From the NCBI GenBank assembly GCA_036497785.1, contig DASXIW010000200.1:1-21326 (forward strand): DNA of 21,326 nucleotides, in the 5' to 3' direction. Position 1 is the stretch's first letter, and each line of letters opens with the position of its first letter. The notes beneath the pieces were generated by a model. The model saw only the letters and a list, made by a program, of their open reading frames with translations, was not told where the DNA came from and did no database searches. Positions 1-7,228 of this stretch are shown here, one piece after another. A program made the position numbers and the translations under genes. Source of the DNA: DASXIW01 sp036497785 (GTDB lineage Bacteria > Pseudomonadota > Alphaproteobacteria > Acetobacterales > Acetobacteraceae).

Positions 1-121
1 CACCAAAGCTGATTTCGACCGAACCGTCGGCATCCACCCCACCGCCGCCGAGGAATTCGTCACCATGCGCACCCGCACCCGCATCGCCGGCGTGGCGGCG
101 CCGACGACGGTGGCGGCCTAG
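1..121 (+). CDS. gor: Glutathione-disulfide reductase, C-terminal end (partial)
   Basis: Only the last 39 codons and a TAG stop are in the window; the gene begins upstream. The readable tail contains TKADFDRTVGIHPTAAEEF. This matches the dimerisation-domain end of glutathione reductase, where the His of the HPT motif and the following Glu form the proton relay that serves the redox dithiol of the partner subunit. The enzyme reduces glutathione disulfide with NADPH in the cytosol. The HPTxxEE motif is shared across the pyridine nucleotide-disulfide oxidoreductase family, so another member is possible, but the TKADFD...GIHPTAAEEF wording is typical of glutathione reductase. The last residues, rich in Thr, Arg and Ala, look like a lineage-specific extension. 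Confidence 0.8.
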   Translation, partial: TKADFDRTVGIHPTAAEEFVTMRTRTRIAGVAAPTTVAA

Positions 122-140
122 GAACGAAAAGGGAAGACAA

Positions 141-195
141 GGCCGGGGCTCTGCCCTGGACCCGGTCAAGGCAGAAGCCTTGACAATCCATTACG
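141..195 (+). repeat. GC-rich intergenic dyad repeat, copy A
   Basis: The core GGGGCTCTGCCCTGGACCCG is followed by a perfect 7-bp hairpin, TCAAGGC/GCCTTGA, with loop AGAA (166-172 and 177-183). A first small dyad (GGGC-TCT-GCCC) precedes it. It lies just after the gor stop and could act as a terminator-like structure, although no T-run follows. Related copies are at about 368-428 (opposite orientation) and 3171-3225. Confidence 0.55.
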
Positions 196-367
196 GTTGC
201 GGCTGGGGCGGCCCCCTTCGGGGAAGCCATCTTTCTTGCGCCGCAGGCAATCAACGATTGCGACCGCATGAACCATGGTGCGATCGCAAGGAATTCCGGC
301 CTCCCCCACTCCCGCCCCAAGACCGGCATCCCATCTAAAAGAAAGCTGCCCCACCCAAGCGAGTAAC

Positions 368-428
368 GGGTTTCCAAAGGCCCCCGGCTGTTGGCGGGTC
401 GAGGGCAGCGCCCTGGCCTTTTATGCCT
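368..428 (-). repeat. GC-rich intergenic dyad repeat, copy B (inverted)
   Basis: Read on the minus strand this contains CAGGGCGCTGCCCT, then ACCCGCCA, then GGGGGCCTTTGG. It matches copy C at 3171-3225 over CAGGGCGCTGCCCT-NN-ACCCGCCA (22 fixed bases, only the two spacer bases differing) and is a looser match to copy A. Copies A and B flank about 170 bp in inverted orientation. Confidence 0.55.
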
Positions 429-547
429 AAAACCCACCGCATAGGACAATCCCGCCGCACGAGTAGCCATCCGGCAAGATTTCGTGATTTATTCGTCTGG
501 TGTTTGCCTGCCCCGGGCCAATCCGGGGCGGCGCGGGAGCGATACGA

Positions 548-1933
548 ATGACGGCGAACTGGACTCCTGACAGCTGGCGCAACTGCCCCATCCGGCAGGT
601 TCCGGCCTATCCCGACCCCGCCAGGCTGCTGGCGATGGAAGACCGCATCCGCGGCTACCCGCCGCTCGTCTTTGCAGGCGAGGCGCGGCGCCTGAAGGCC
701 GCACTGGGCCAGGTCGCCGAAGGCCGCGCCTTCACCCTGCAGGGCGGCGATTGTGCGGAGGGCTTCACCGACTTCACCGCCAACATCATCCGCGACACCT
801 TCCGAGTGCTGCTACAGATGGCCGTCGTCCTCACCTATGGTGCCAGCGTGCCGGTGGTAAAGCTCGGCCGCATGGCCGGCCAATACGCCAAGCCCCGCAG
901 CAGCGACACCGAAACGGTGGACGGCGTCACCCTGCCCAGCTATCGCGGCGACATCGTCAACGGCCCGGACTTCACCCCCGAAGCCCGCATCCCCGACCCC
1001 GCCCGCATGGAGACCGGCTACTTCCAGTCCGCCGGCACCATGAACCTGCTGCGTGCCTTCGCCAGCGGCGGCTATGCCGACCTGCACGAGGTCCATCGCT
1101 GGAATCTCGGCTTCGTCGCCCGCTCCCCGCTCGCCGACCGCTACCAGGACCTGTCGCACCGCATCGACGAAACCCTGGCCTTCATGTCCGCCTGCGGCAT
1201 CAACAGCCAGACCACGCCGCAAATCCGCGAGACGGATTTCTACACCAGCCATGAGGCGCTGCTGCTGCCCTACGAACAGGCGCTCACCCGCATCGACAGC
1301 ACCTCCGGCAATTGGTACGCCTGCTCCGCCCATTTCCTGTGGATCGGCGACCGCACGCGCCAGCCCGAAGGCGCGCACGTGGAATTCCTGCGCGGCGTGA
1401 AAAACCCCATCGGCATGAAGGTCGGCCCCACCTCCGATCCGGACGAGCTGCTGCGCCTGATCGACATCCTCAACCCCGAGGACGAGCCCGGCCGCCTCAC
1501 CCTCATCACCCGCATGGGCGCGGACAAAGCCGAACGCCTCCTGCCGCCCTTGCTGCGTGCCATCAAACGCGCCGGCCGCCGCGTGGTGTGGCTGTGCGAC
1601 CCCATGCACGGCAACACCATCACCACCAATTCCGGCCGCAAGACCCGCATGTTCGAGTCGATCCTGGCCGAGGTTCGCCATTTCTTCGACGCCCATGCCG
1701 CCGAAGGCACCTGGGCCGGCGGCGTGCATGTGGAAATGACCGGCCGCGAAGTCACCGAATGCGTCGGCGGCGCCCACGCGCTCACCGAGGCCGATCTGTG
1801 GTCGCGCTACGAAACCTTCTGCGACCCGCGCCTCAATGCCGAGCAATCCCTCGAACTCGCCTTCCTGGTCGCCGAGGAACTGAAAGCCCGCCGCGGTCAT
1901 GGTGCCCGCGCCCCGGCCGTCGCGGACCAGTAG
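548..1933 (+). CDS. aroG: Class II 3-deoxy-7-phosphoheptulonate (DAHP) synthase
   Basis: This is the first enzyme of the shikimate pathway, condensing phosphoenolpyruvate with erythrose 4-phosphate in the cytosol. The 461-residue product has the usual length and landmarks of the class II (plant/mycobacterial-type) family. QGGDCAEGF (residues about 65-73) supplies the metal-binding Cys; next come ETGYFQSAGTMNLLR and GNWYACSAHFLWIGDRTRQ; KNPIGMKVGPTSDP is the PEP-binding Lys region; WLCDPMHGNT carries the metal-ligand His; and EMTGREVTECVGGA is near the end. I chose the ATG at 548 because it has a GGGAG site eight bases upstream and starts with a normal MTANWTPDSWR N-terminus; an in-frame GTG at 500 would add 16 unlikely residues. 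The stop is TAG. It sits alone after gor, with 61 bp before the next gene. The symbol is the generic one for DAHP synthase; aroF, aroH or aroA2 would be equally defensible. Confidence 0.95.
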   Translation: MTANWTPDSWRNCPIRQVPAYPDPARLLAMEDRIRGYPPLVFAGEARRLKAALGQVAEGRAFTLQGGDCAEGFTDFTANIIRDTFRVLLQMAVVLTYGASVPVVKLGRMAGQYAKPRSSDTETVDGVTLPSYRGDIVNGPDFTPEARIPDPARMETGYFQSAGTMNLLRAFASGGYADLHEVHRWNLGFVARSPLADRYQDLSHRIDETLAFMSACGINSQTTPQIRETDFYTSHEALLLPYEQALTRIDSTSGNWYACSAHFLWIGDRTRQPEGAHVEFLRGVKNPIGMKVGPTSDPDELLRLIDILNPEDEPGRLTLITRMGADKAERLLPPLLRAIKRAGRRVVWLCDPMHGNTITTNSGRKTRMFESILAEVRHFFDAHAAEGTWAGGVHVEMTGREVTECVGGAHALTEADLWSRYETFCDPRLNAEQSLELAFLVAEELKARRGHGARAPAVADQ

Positions 1934-1994
1934 CCCAGCCGTCACCCGGTCATCGCCGCACAATAATCGCCGCACACAGAAGGCCCAGTCTATC

Positions 1995-3224
1995 ATGGAC
2001 GAGACTCCGTCCGCCTCCGCCCTGTCGCCCGACGCGCAGGCCACTGCCCTGTCGCGCGACATCGCCGCGCGGACGGATGTCTATTTCAACCGCACCCGCC
2101 AGGTGGTCGAACGCTACGGCGATCGCCAGGTCACCTACGCCATCTTCCTCCGCCGCCCCGTCATCTCCGCCCCCCGCCTGATGCTGGACTGGCTCGCCAC
2201 CGTCGCCGCCGAACGCAACACCAGCTTCGACATCGACGTGACCCACCCCGAAGGCAGCTGGACCGGCGCCGGCGAACCGCTGGCCTACATCACCGGCAGC
2301 TTCGTCCAGCTTTCGGACCTGGAAACCATCTTCCTTCAGAAGATCGGCCCGGCCTGTGTCGCCGCCCACAACGCCTACCAGATGTGCCTCGCCCTCCCGC
2401 ACGTCGCCTTCCTCGCCATGGAGGCCCGCCACTGCGCCGGGGACGAAATGCAGGACATGATGGCCTATGCCGCCTCCGTCGGCAGCGCCGCCGCCCGGCG
2501 AGAAGGCGCGCGCGGCTTCATCGGCAACGCCAATGACGGCACCGCCCACTGGTTCGGCGAACCGTGCGGCCGCGGCACCATGCCCCACGCCTTGATCGGC
2601 TACGCCGGCAGCACCGTCCGCGCCGCCGAAATGTTCCACAACACCTTCCCCCATGAAGGCCTCACCGTGCTCGTGGACTATTTCGGCCGCGAGATCACCG
2701 ACGCCCTGGCCGTCTGCCGCCGCTTCCCAGACCTCGCCGCCGCCAGCAACCTCTCCGTCCGGCTCGACACCCATGGCGGCCGCTTCCTCGAAGGAATGGA
2801 CCCCGCCGAGAGCTACGCCGTGATGGAGCGCCACGCCCCCGGCGCCATCCGCCGCTACCGCAGCGACACGGAACTCCGTTACATCGTCGGCACCGGCGTC
2901 TCCGCCGCCGCCATCTGGCGCATGCGCGACACGCTGGACGAAGCCGGCTTCCCCAAAGTCAAAATCGTCGCCTCCTCGGGCTTCGGCGTAGACAAATGCC
3001 GCGTCATGGCGGACGCAAAAGCCCCCATCGACGTGGTCGGCACCGGCAGCTTCATCCCCGACATCTGGACCGAAACCTACGCGACGGCCGATATCGTGGA
3101 TTACGCCGGCACGCCGATGGTGAAGGTGGGGCGCGAGTTCCTGCTGCGGCGGAATGGGGCGCGCAAAAAGGAAGGGCAGGGCGCTGCCCTGCACCCGCCA
3201 GTGGCCAAGCCCCTGGACCTTTGA
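1995..3224 (+). CDS. pncB: Nicotinate phosphoribosyltransferase
   Basis: The 409-residue product resembles nicotinate phosphoribosyltransferases, which make nicotinate mononucleotide from nicotinate and PRPP with ATP in NAD salvage. Supporting segments are an N-terminal TDVYFNRTRQVVERYG, the LETIFLQKIGPACVAAHNAY region, GTMPHALIGYAGST carrying the conserved His that is phosphorylated in this family, SVRLDTHGGRF, and the C-terminal barrel phosphate loop VVGTGSFIPDIW. I chose the ATG at 1995 because the family homology starts soon after it; AGAAGG (1978-1983) is a plausible ribosome-binding site. The last residues (about RKKEGQGAALHPPVAKPLDL) are not family-like: they are the translation of a GC-rich intergenic repeat that also supplies the TGA stop. 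The enzyme core should be intact. Confidence 0.88.
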   Translation: MDETPSASALSPDAQATALSRDIAARTDVYFNRTRQVVERYGDRQVTYAIFLRRPVISAPRLMLDWLATVAAERNTSFDIDVTHPEGSWTGAGEPLAYITGSFVQLSDLETIFLQKIGPACVAAHNAYQMCLALPHVAFLAMEARHCAGDEMQDMMAYAASVGSAAARREGARGFIGNANDGTAHWFGEPCGRGTMPHALIGYAGSTVRAAEMFHNTFPHEGLTVLVDYFGREITDALAVCRRFPDLAAASNLSVRLDTHGGRFLEGMDPAESYAVMERHAPGAIRRYRSDTELRYIVGTGVSAAAIWRMRDTLDEAGFPKVKIVASSGFGVDKCRVMADAKAPIDVVGTGSFIPDIWTETYATADIVDYAGTPMVKVGREFLLRRNGARKKEGQGAALHPPVAKPLDL

Positions 3225-3225
3225 T
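3171..3225 (+). repeat. GC-rich intergenic repeat, copy C, fused into the 3' end of pncB
   Basis: The core CAGGGCGCTGCCCT-GC-ACCCGCCA followed by CCCCTGGACCTTTGA matches copy B (minus strand of about 368-428). This copy lies inside the reading frame: it is translated as the last ~18 residues of the phosphoribosyltransferase and its TGA is the gene's stop codon. It also marks the junction between the housekeeping block and the accessory minus-strand genes. Confidence 0.6.
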
Positions 3226-3254
3226 TCAAGAGAGGCTCTGCGTCGGAGATGGTG

Positions 3255-4826
3255 TCACTTCGTATCGATGACCGTATTGATGGCGAGTGTGCGCTCGTCA
3301 TTGCGGGCGATGTATTTCAAGCCTTTTCGCGCGGCCCAAATATTCATTTCCTGGTACAACATGACCAGGGGCAGTTCATGGTCAACGGTTTCGCTCGCGC
3401 GTATCAACATCGCTTCTCGCGTTGGCGCATCCAGCGTGTGAACCGCCTGAGCGACCAATGCGTCGAGGCTCGGATTACTGTATCGCCCACGATTCACCGC
3501 CCCCCAGCCACGCGCACGATCCTGGGTCAACACGGTATCGACCAGAGCCGCACCGACTTCACCGGTCCAGGAGCCGGCGCCGGACAAATGAAAACTGAAA
3601 TCACCCTTCGATTCCCGGGGCACATAGACGCTGAACGGCAGAACATCCGCCTGCACCGTCACACCAACACGTGTCAGCATCTGCGCGACCGTCGCAACGA
3701 CCCGCCCATCATTGTTCCAACGATCCGCGGGACCGTGAATCGTGAGCCGAAACCCATGCGGAAAGCCGGCTGCGGCAAGTAATCGGCGCGCAGCTTCCGG
3801 ATCGTAGGCATCCGGCTTGATCGTAGGCGTATACCCGAATTGACCTTCGCGCACGAACTGGCCCGCAGGAACCGCGAAGCCATCCATCAACCTTTCAATC
3901 AAAGCATGCCGGTCAATCGCCTTGCTGAAGGCCTGGCGAACCCTGATGTCCAGAAACGGGTTTCGCGCGAGCGGATGGCCGTCATTGTCGCTGTAATTCG
4001 CTGACGGGCCGGGATTGAGCCAATCGAACCAGAAATACATCACCCGCTGTGATACGGTCGAACTCACGGTAACGCGTGGGTCCTTGAGCAGACGCGCCGC
4101 GTCTTGCGTTGGAACAGTCTCGATCACGTCGACGTCCCCCGCCAGCAGCGCGGCCAACCGCGCCTCATCATTGCTGATCACCCGGCTTGTCACGTGCTCC
4201 CAAATCGGCGCCTTGCCCCAATAGTCGTTCTTTCGCTCGAACGTAAGATTGTCGATCCCGCTCATGCTCGTCAGCCTGTAGGGACCAGTACCGATCATCG
4301 CCTTCCCGGAATTGAAATCCTCCGTCGCCGCATGGGCGTGAATCTGCCGGCTAAGAATGAATATCCGGGACATGTAGTTCGGCAGCAACGGCGTCGGCGC
4401 GACCGTGTGCACGCGTAGCGTTGTGTCATCCACCGCCTCCACGCCGGCAACGGGACCCAGATAGTTCACAAAGCCACCCATCGGGGTCGGCACCGTGCGG
4501 ACACGTTGAAATGTAAACACCACATCGGCTGCAGTGAACGGCGTGCCGTCTGTGAAATGAACATTTGGCCGAAGCTTGAATTCCCAGGTCGTCGGATCGA
4601 TCGGCTCCCAACTTACGGCCAAACCTGGATCCAGCCGGTCGGTACCGGTCTGGGTCACAAGAGAATCGAAGACATGCATCGCGACCTGAATGCTCGGCGT
4701 GGCATTGTGGTAATGCGGATCAAGCGAGGTCGGTTCGGTCCGATAGCCGAGACGCAGATCCTGCGCCCTGCCTGCCGTAGAAAGCAGGAGAATTACCAAG
4801 ACCGTCGTGCCGATCAGACGCAGCAT
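3255..4826 (-). CDS. ABC transporter substrate-binding protein, peptide/oligopeptide family (SBP_bac_5)
   Basis: This is a 523-residue periplasmic binding protein of the DppA/OppA type. A Sec signal peptide is visible (Arg near the start, hydrophobic VLVILLLSTA, cleavage probably after AGRAQ), with no lipobox Cys. The family pattern follows: LRLGYRTEPTSLDPHYHN, GLAVSWEPIDPTTWEFKLRPNVHFTDGTPFTAADVVFTF split over the first lobe, IGTGPYRL, and IRVRQAFSKAIDRHALIERL with the following AARRLLAAAGFP. The ligand cannot be read from sequence; this family also carries nickel, opines and sugars. The ATG at 4826 has an AGGGG site about ten bases upstream. It starts 17 bp after the broken enolase-superfamily gene and was probably co-transcribed with it. 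No permease or ATPase genes accompany it, so it is either an orphan or the remnant of a transporter operon. Base composition is less GC-biased than in the flanking genes, which suggests acquisition. Confidence 0.92.
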   Translation of the reverse strand: MLRLIGTTVLVILLLSTAGRAQDLRLGYRTEPTSLDPHYHNATPSIQVAMHVFDSLVTQTGTDRLDPGLAVSWEPIDPTTWEFKLRPNVHFTDGTPFTAADVVFTFQRVRTVPTPMGGFVNYLGPVAGVEAVDDTTLRVHTVAPTPLLPNYMSRIFILSRQIHAHAATEDFNSGKAMIGTGPYRLTSMSGIDNLTFERKNDYWGKAPIWEHVTSRVISNDEARLAALLAGDVDVIETVPTQDAARLLKDPRVTVSSTVSQRVMYFWFDWLNPGPSANYSDNDGHPLARNPFLDIRVRQAFSKAIDRHALIERLMDGFAVPAGQFVREGQFGYTPTIKPDAYDPEAARRLLAAAGFPHGFRLTIHGPADRWNNDGRVVATVAQMLTRVGVTVQADVLPFSVYVPRESKGDFSFHLSGAGSWTGEVGAALVDTVLTQDRARGWGAVNRGRYSNPSLDALVAQAVHTLDAPTREAMLIRASETVDHELPLVMLYQEMNIWAARKGLKYIARNDERTLAINTVIDTK

Positions 4827-4843
4827 CTTCCGATTTCCCCTGC

Positions 4844-6052
4844 TCAGCTATTGGAATCGAGTACGTGCCGCTCGACGCGATGTGCGGCAATCCATTCCCA
4901 GTCGACGGTCACGCCCAATCCGGGCCCTTCGGGCACGGGGAAACAACCGTCCTCAACGACATCCTCCAGCCGGTCGCTGTACCCGCAGCCATAGCAATCC
5001 GGCGTGAACAAGCCGCCAGACGGACCCACCAGGGAAAGCTCGTAGTAATTCGTGTTCCGGATTGCGGACATGCAGGCCCGCGCCGCCGGTCCTGGTGCAT
5101 GGATTTCAACATCGATCCCCAGGGCTTCGGCAAAATGCGCGATCTTCATTGTACCGGTGATGCCCATGTCGAAGTCCGGATCGGCCCGCAGCATGTCCGT
5201 CCCTTCGGCAAGCACCAGGTTTGCCATGGACTCAAGACCGCGCACATGCTCGCCCAACAGAACGGGCGTACGGATCATCTGCCGCAGCTTTTTATGCGCA
5301 AAGGCGCTCAGGCCACCGTCGCTGAACGGATCCTCGTACCAATAGAAATCCGCGTCGTCGCATGCGCGCCCAACCGCCAGGGCGTCGGCGAAGGTCCGTA
5401 AATAGCAAGCCGCATCATGCATCACATCCATCCGGTCGCCGACGCGCCGTCCCAGCAGACGAATCGTCTCGGCCTCGCGTGCGGCATTCCCATCCGTCCA
5501 GCCATGCATCTTGAAGCCGCGATGTCCCATCGCGGCACATTGTTCCTAGAACGCATCGAACGCCTCCGGCGAGGCAAGGCCACCGGTCTTCCCACCGAAC
5601 CATGTCGATGCGTAGGCCTTCAGCCGCGTGCGAAAGCCACCAAGCATCTGGCTGACGGAAACATTGCTCCGCTTTCCCGCAAGGTCCCACAGCGCGATAT
5701 CGATCGGCTCGACACCCATCCGATCATTCTTGCGCAACTTGCGCTTGGCATCCTCGTAGAACAGCTCACGCGCAAATGCATCGTAACCCAGCAGCATCCG
5801 GGCGCAGGTCTTTGTCTGCGCGATCATGGACTCATTGCTGCCGACGAATTCGCCAACCGATCCATCGGCGGTTTCGATGCGAATTGCCATACGCGTGCGG
5901 TTGGTGATCGCGCCCGGCACATCCGTACTTTCGTAGCCGGATTTCCCGACATGCCGCATCGGATAGGCAATAACGTCAATGTCAACGCGACGAACGCGCG
6001 TACCTTTGTCACTTACCTGAGCTGATGCTTCGATTCGTTCAGAATCATTCAT
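4844..6052 (-). pseudogene. Mandelate racemase/muconate lactonizing enzyme (enolase superfamily), interrupted by in-frame TAG
   Basis: The ATG at 6052 (GGAG site just upstream) opens a 402-codon frame that continues in the same phase to a TGA at 4844, except for a TAG at codon 169 (5548-5546). Both sides belong to one protein. Residues 1-168 are the capping domain, ending SPEAFDAF; residues 170-402 begin EQCAAMGHRGFKMHGW and hold the barrel. Metal ligands are visible as D213 (in MDVMHDA), E240 (WYEDP) and E268 (LLGEH), the C-terminal His is H318 (EIHAPG), and the base motif is K181-x-H183. Such enzymes abstract the alpha proton of a carboxylate, often as sugar-acid dehydratases; the substrate is unknown. 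The stop falls 12 codons before K181, so the main product lacks all catalytic residues. A separate restart at the ATG at 5530 would give a barrel without its cap. A single substitution or a sequencing error could explain the stop. Confidence 0.88.
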
Positions 6053-6232
6053 CTTTGATTCTCCGCTGCCTTCTTTGGCGCGTTGTTCATTCTTGGACGC
6101 AACAACTATGCGTCGGTCGCACCGGGCTGTCCAGCCGACAGCCTCGCCTTTTTCAAGTCTCGCGCGACGCAGCGCTGCAATATTTAAAAACCGGCACGAA
6201 CCATCGAGCGGCAACGGTGACATCGCCGGTCA
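6053..6232. other. Intergenic leader of the enolase-superfamily gene
   Basis: These 180 bp separate the GHNGGPPLE gene from the enolase-superfamily gene, both on the minus strand. The frame of the latter stays open through most of it, but the residues are not family-like. A TTGTT...AACAA inverted motif occurs at about 6080-6105. No clear promoter or terminator could be called. Confidence 0.4.
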
Positions 6233-6451
6233 TCACAAATACCGCCCCCGCTCCAATATCTCCAACGTATAAGCCTCATACGTCATCCCCAACTCTTCGG
6301 CCCGCGCGAGCCGCCGCAACGCAATCTCGCGCGGCGCGGAAAACGCCTTCTTCTTCGCCCGCTTCCACAGATACAGCCGCCCCCCGCCCGGATCGTCGCT
6401 TTCCAGCGGCGGCCCGCCATTATGCCCAATCCCCGGCGGCAATCCGCTCAC
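6233..6451 (-). CDS. Small GHNGGPPLE-motif protein of unknown function
   Basis: The GTG at 6451-6449 overlaps the TGA stop of the upstream HTH-cupin gene (GTGA), a classic arrangement for translational coupling. The 72-residue product has a glycine/proline-rich N-terminus with GIGHNGGPPLE, a basic middle (LYLWKRAKKKAF), then a helical, Arg/Ala/Glu-rich segment and the ending MTYEAYTLEILERGRYL. From memory this pattern (GHNGGPP near the start, YTLEILERGRYL at the end) recurs in small uncharacterised alphaproteobacterial proteins; no function is known to me. There is no signal peptide or membrane segment. A second in-frame GTG at 6460 would give 75 residues. The conserved ends in a frame overlapping the end of another gene make it unlikely to be chance. 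Confidence 0.75.
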   Translation of the reverse strand: MSGLPPGIGHNGGPPLESDDPGGGRLYLWKRAKKKAFSAPREIALRRLARAEELGMTYEAYTLEILERGRYL

Positions 6452-7038
6452 GGCCGGCACAGCGCGATCACATACCGCGCCGCCTCCGGCCCCGGGCAAG
6501 CAAAACGCGTCGGCCCGAACAGCATGAACCGCAGGCAATCCCCCTGCGCCAGCCGATGCGTAACCCCCTCCACCGTCAGCGCCAGCACCCCACCCAGCAT
6601 CCAAACATGCTGCTCCAGCCCGCCGATCGAGGGCGCGTCATACGCAATCACCGCCCCCACGGGCAGCTCGCCCGCCACCATCTCGGCCCGATACCCATGC
6701 GCCGGTGGGGAGACGCTGCGCCGCCGAAACCCCGTCTCCGGGTCCACCCACAGCAATTGGTCGTCATGCCGCACCAGCTCCGCCGGATCGGCCTCGACCT
6801 CGCTCAGCAGCCGCGACATCGTCCGCCCATAGGCCGTGCACAGCCGCCCCAGCACGGCAGCGGTCGGGCTCGTCTCCCCCCGCTCCATGCGCGAAAGGCT
6901 CGCCCGGCTGATCCCGCTCCGCTCCGCCAGCTCCTCCAGTGACCAGCCGGCTTCCTGCCGCAACCCCGCCAGCCGCGCCGCCAGCCGCGTGTCGATCGCC
7001 CGATCACCTGGCTGCGCCTCATTCGATGCGATTCCCAT
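6448..7038 (-). CDS. XRE-family HTH transcriptional regulator with C-terminal cupin domain
   Basis: The 196-residue product has an N-terminal helix-turn-helix at about 18-74 (LAARLAGLRQEAGWSLEELA, then SGISRASLSRMERGETSPT), typical of the XRE/Cro type. A C-terminal cupin barrel spans roughly 118-195 (GGLEQHVWMLGGVLALTVEG and LAQGDCLRFMLFGPTRF). Such regulators bind DNA as dimers and sense a small ligand in the cupin. I chose the ATG at 7038; an upstream TTG at 7074 is possible, but GGGAG at 7055-7051 fits the ATG. A 14-bp palindrome and a third half-site overlap the leader and start codon, suggesting autorepression. It diverges from an oxalate decarboxylase gene 190 bp away, a possible target, and its stop overlaps the start of the small GHNGGPPLE gene. 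Confidence 0.9.
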   Translation of the reverse strand: MGIASNEAQPGDRAIDTRLAARLAGLRQEAGWSLEELAERSGISRASLSRMERGETSPTAAVLGRLCTAYGRTMSRLLSEVEADPAELVRHDDQLLWVDPETGFRRRSVSPPAHGYRAEMVAGELPVGAVIAYDAPSIGGLEQHVWMLGGVLALTVEGVTHRLAQGDCLRFMLFGPTRFACPGPEAARYVIALCRP

Positions 7039-7058
7039 ATATGGGATTTTCTCCCATA
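7033..7058. promoter_or_regulatory. Putative operator: perfect palindrome plus third half-site
   Basis: TCCCATATATGGGA is a perfect 14-bp palindrome at 7033-7046 (half-sites TCCCATA and TATGGGA), and a third TCCCATA lies at 7052-7058. The array covers the start codon (7038-7036) and the ribosome-binding region of the HTH-cupin gene. The likely ligand is the regulator itself; binding would block its own expression and possibly the divergent oxalate decarboxylase promoter. Confidence 0.6.
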
Positions 7059-7228
7059 ATAGAAATTCGGTCAAGCATCCGATAGAACTTCGCTATTGCA
7101 ACATGCAACGGGGCCGCTTGTCTTGCTCAGGCGCCTGCCCGACCTTTATGTTCTGCGAACCGAATAACGGCCCGCAAACACGGCAAAACGCATTGGAAAC
7201 CCTCAATGCATCACGGGAGAAAGCCAGA
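7059..7228. promoter_or_regulatory. Divergent promoter region between HTH-cupin regulator and oxalate decarboxylase
   Basis: This completes the 190-bp space between two divergently transcribed genes and must hold at least the decarboxylase promoter. It contains an interrupted palindrome, TTGCA-ACA-TGCAA, at 7096-7108. A GGGAGAAAG ribosome-binding site at 7215-7223 precedes the decarboxylase ATG. I could not place -35 and -10 boxes with confidence. Confidence 0.4.

Larger units (their letters stand above)
122..547. other. 426-bp intergenic region without a supported gene
   Basis: No ORF here has protein-like features; the minus-strand reading frames are low-complexity and overlap repeats. The stretch holds two related GC-rich dyad repeats in opposite orientation (about 141-195 and 368-428) and the leader of the DAHP synthase gene. 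A GGGAG ribosome-binding site lies at 535-539, eight bases before the ATG at 548. I see no clear sigma-70 promoter. Confidence 0.6.

Noticed and set aside
60..470. Minus-strand frames in the gor-aroG space
   Set aside because: They overlap the end of gor and the GC-rich repeats, and the translations show no family features.
812..3194. Long minus-strand frames opposite the DAHP synthase (812-2062) and phosphoribosyltransferase (1950-3194) genes
   Set aside because: They are shadows typical of GC-rich DNA: low-complexity Gly/Ala/His-rich translations opposite well-conserved genes.
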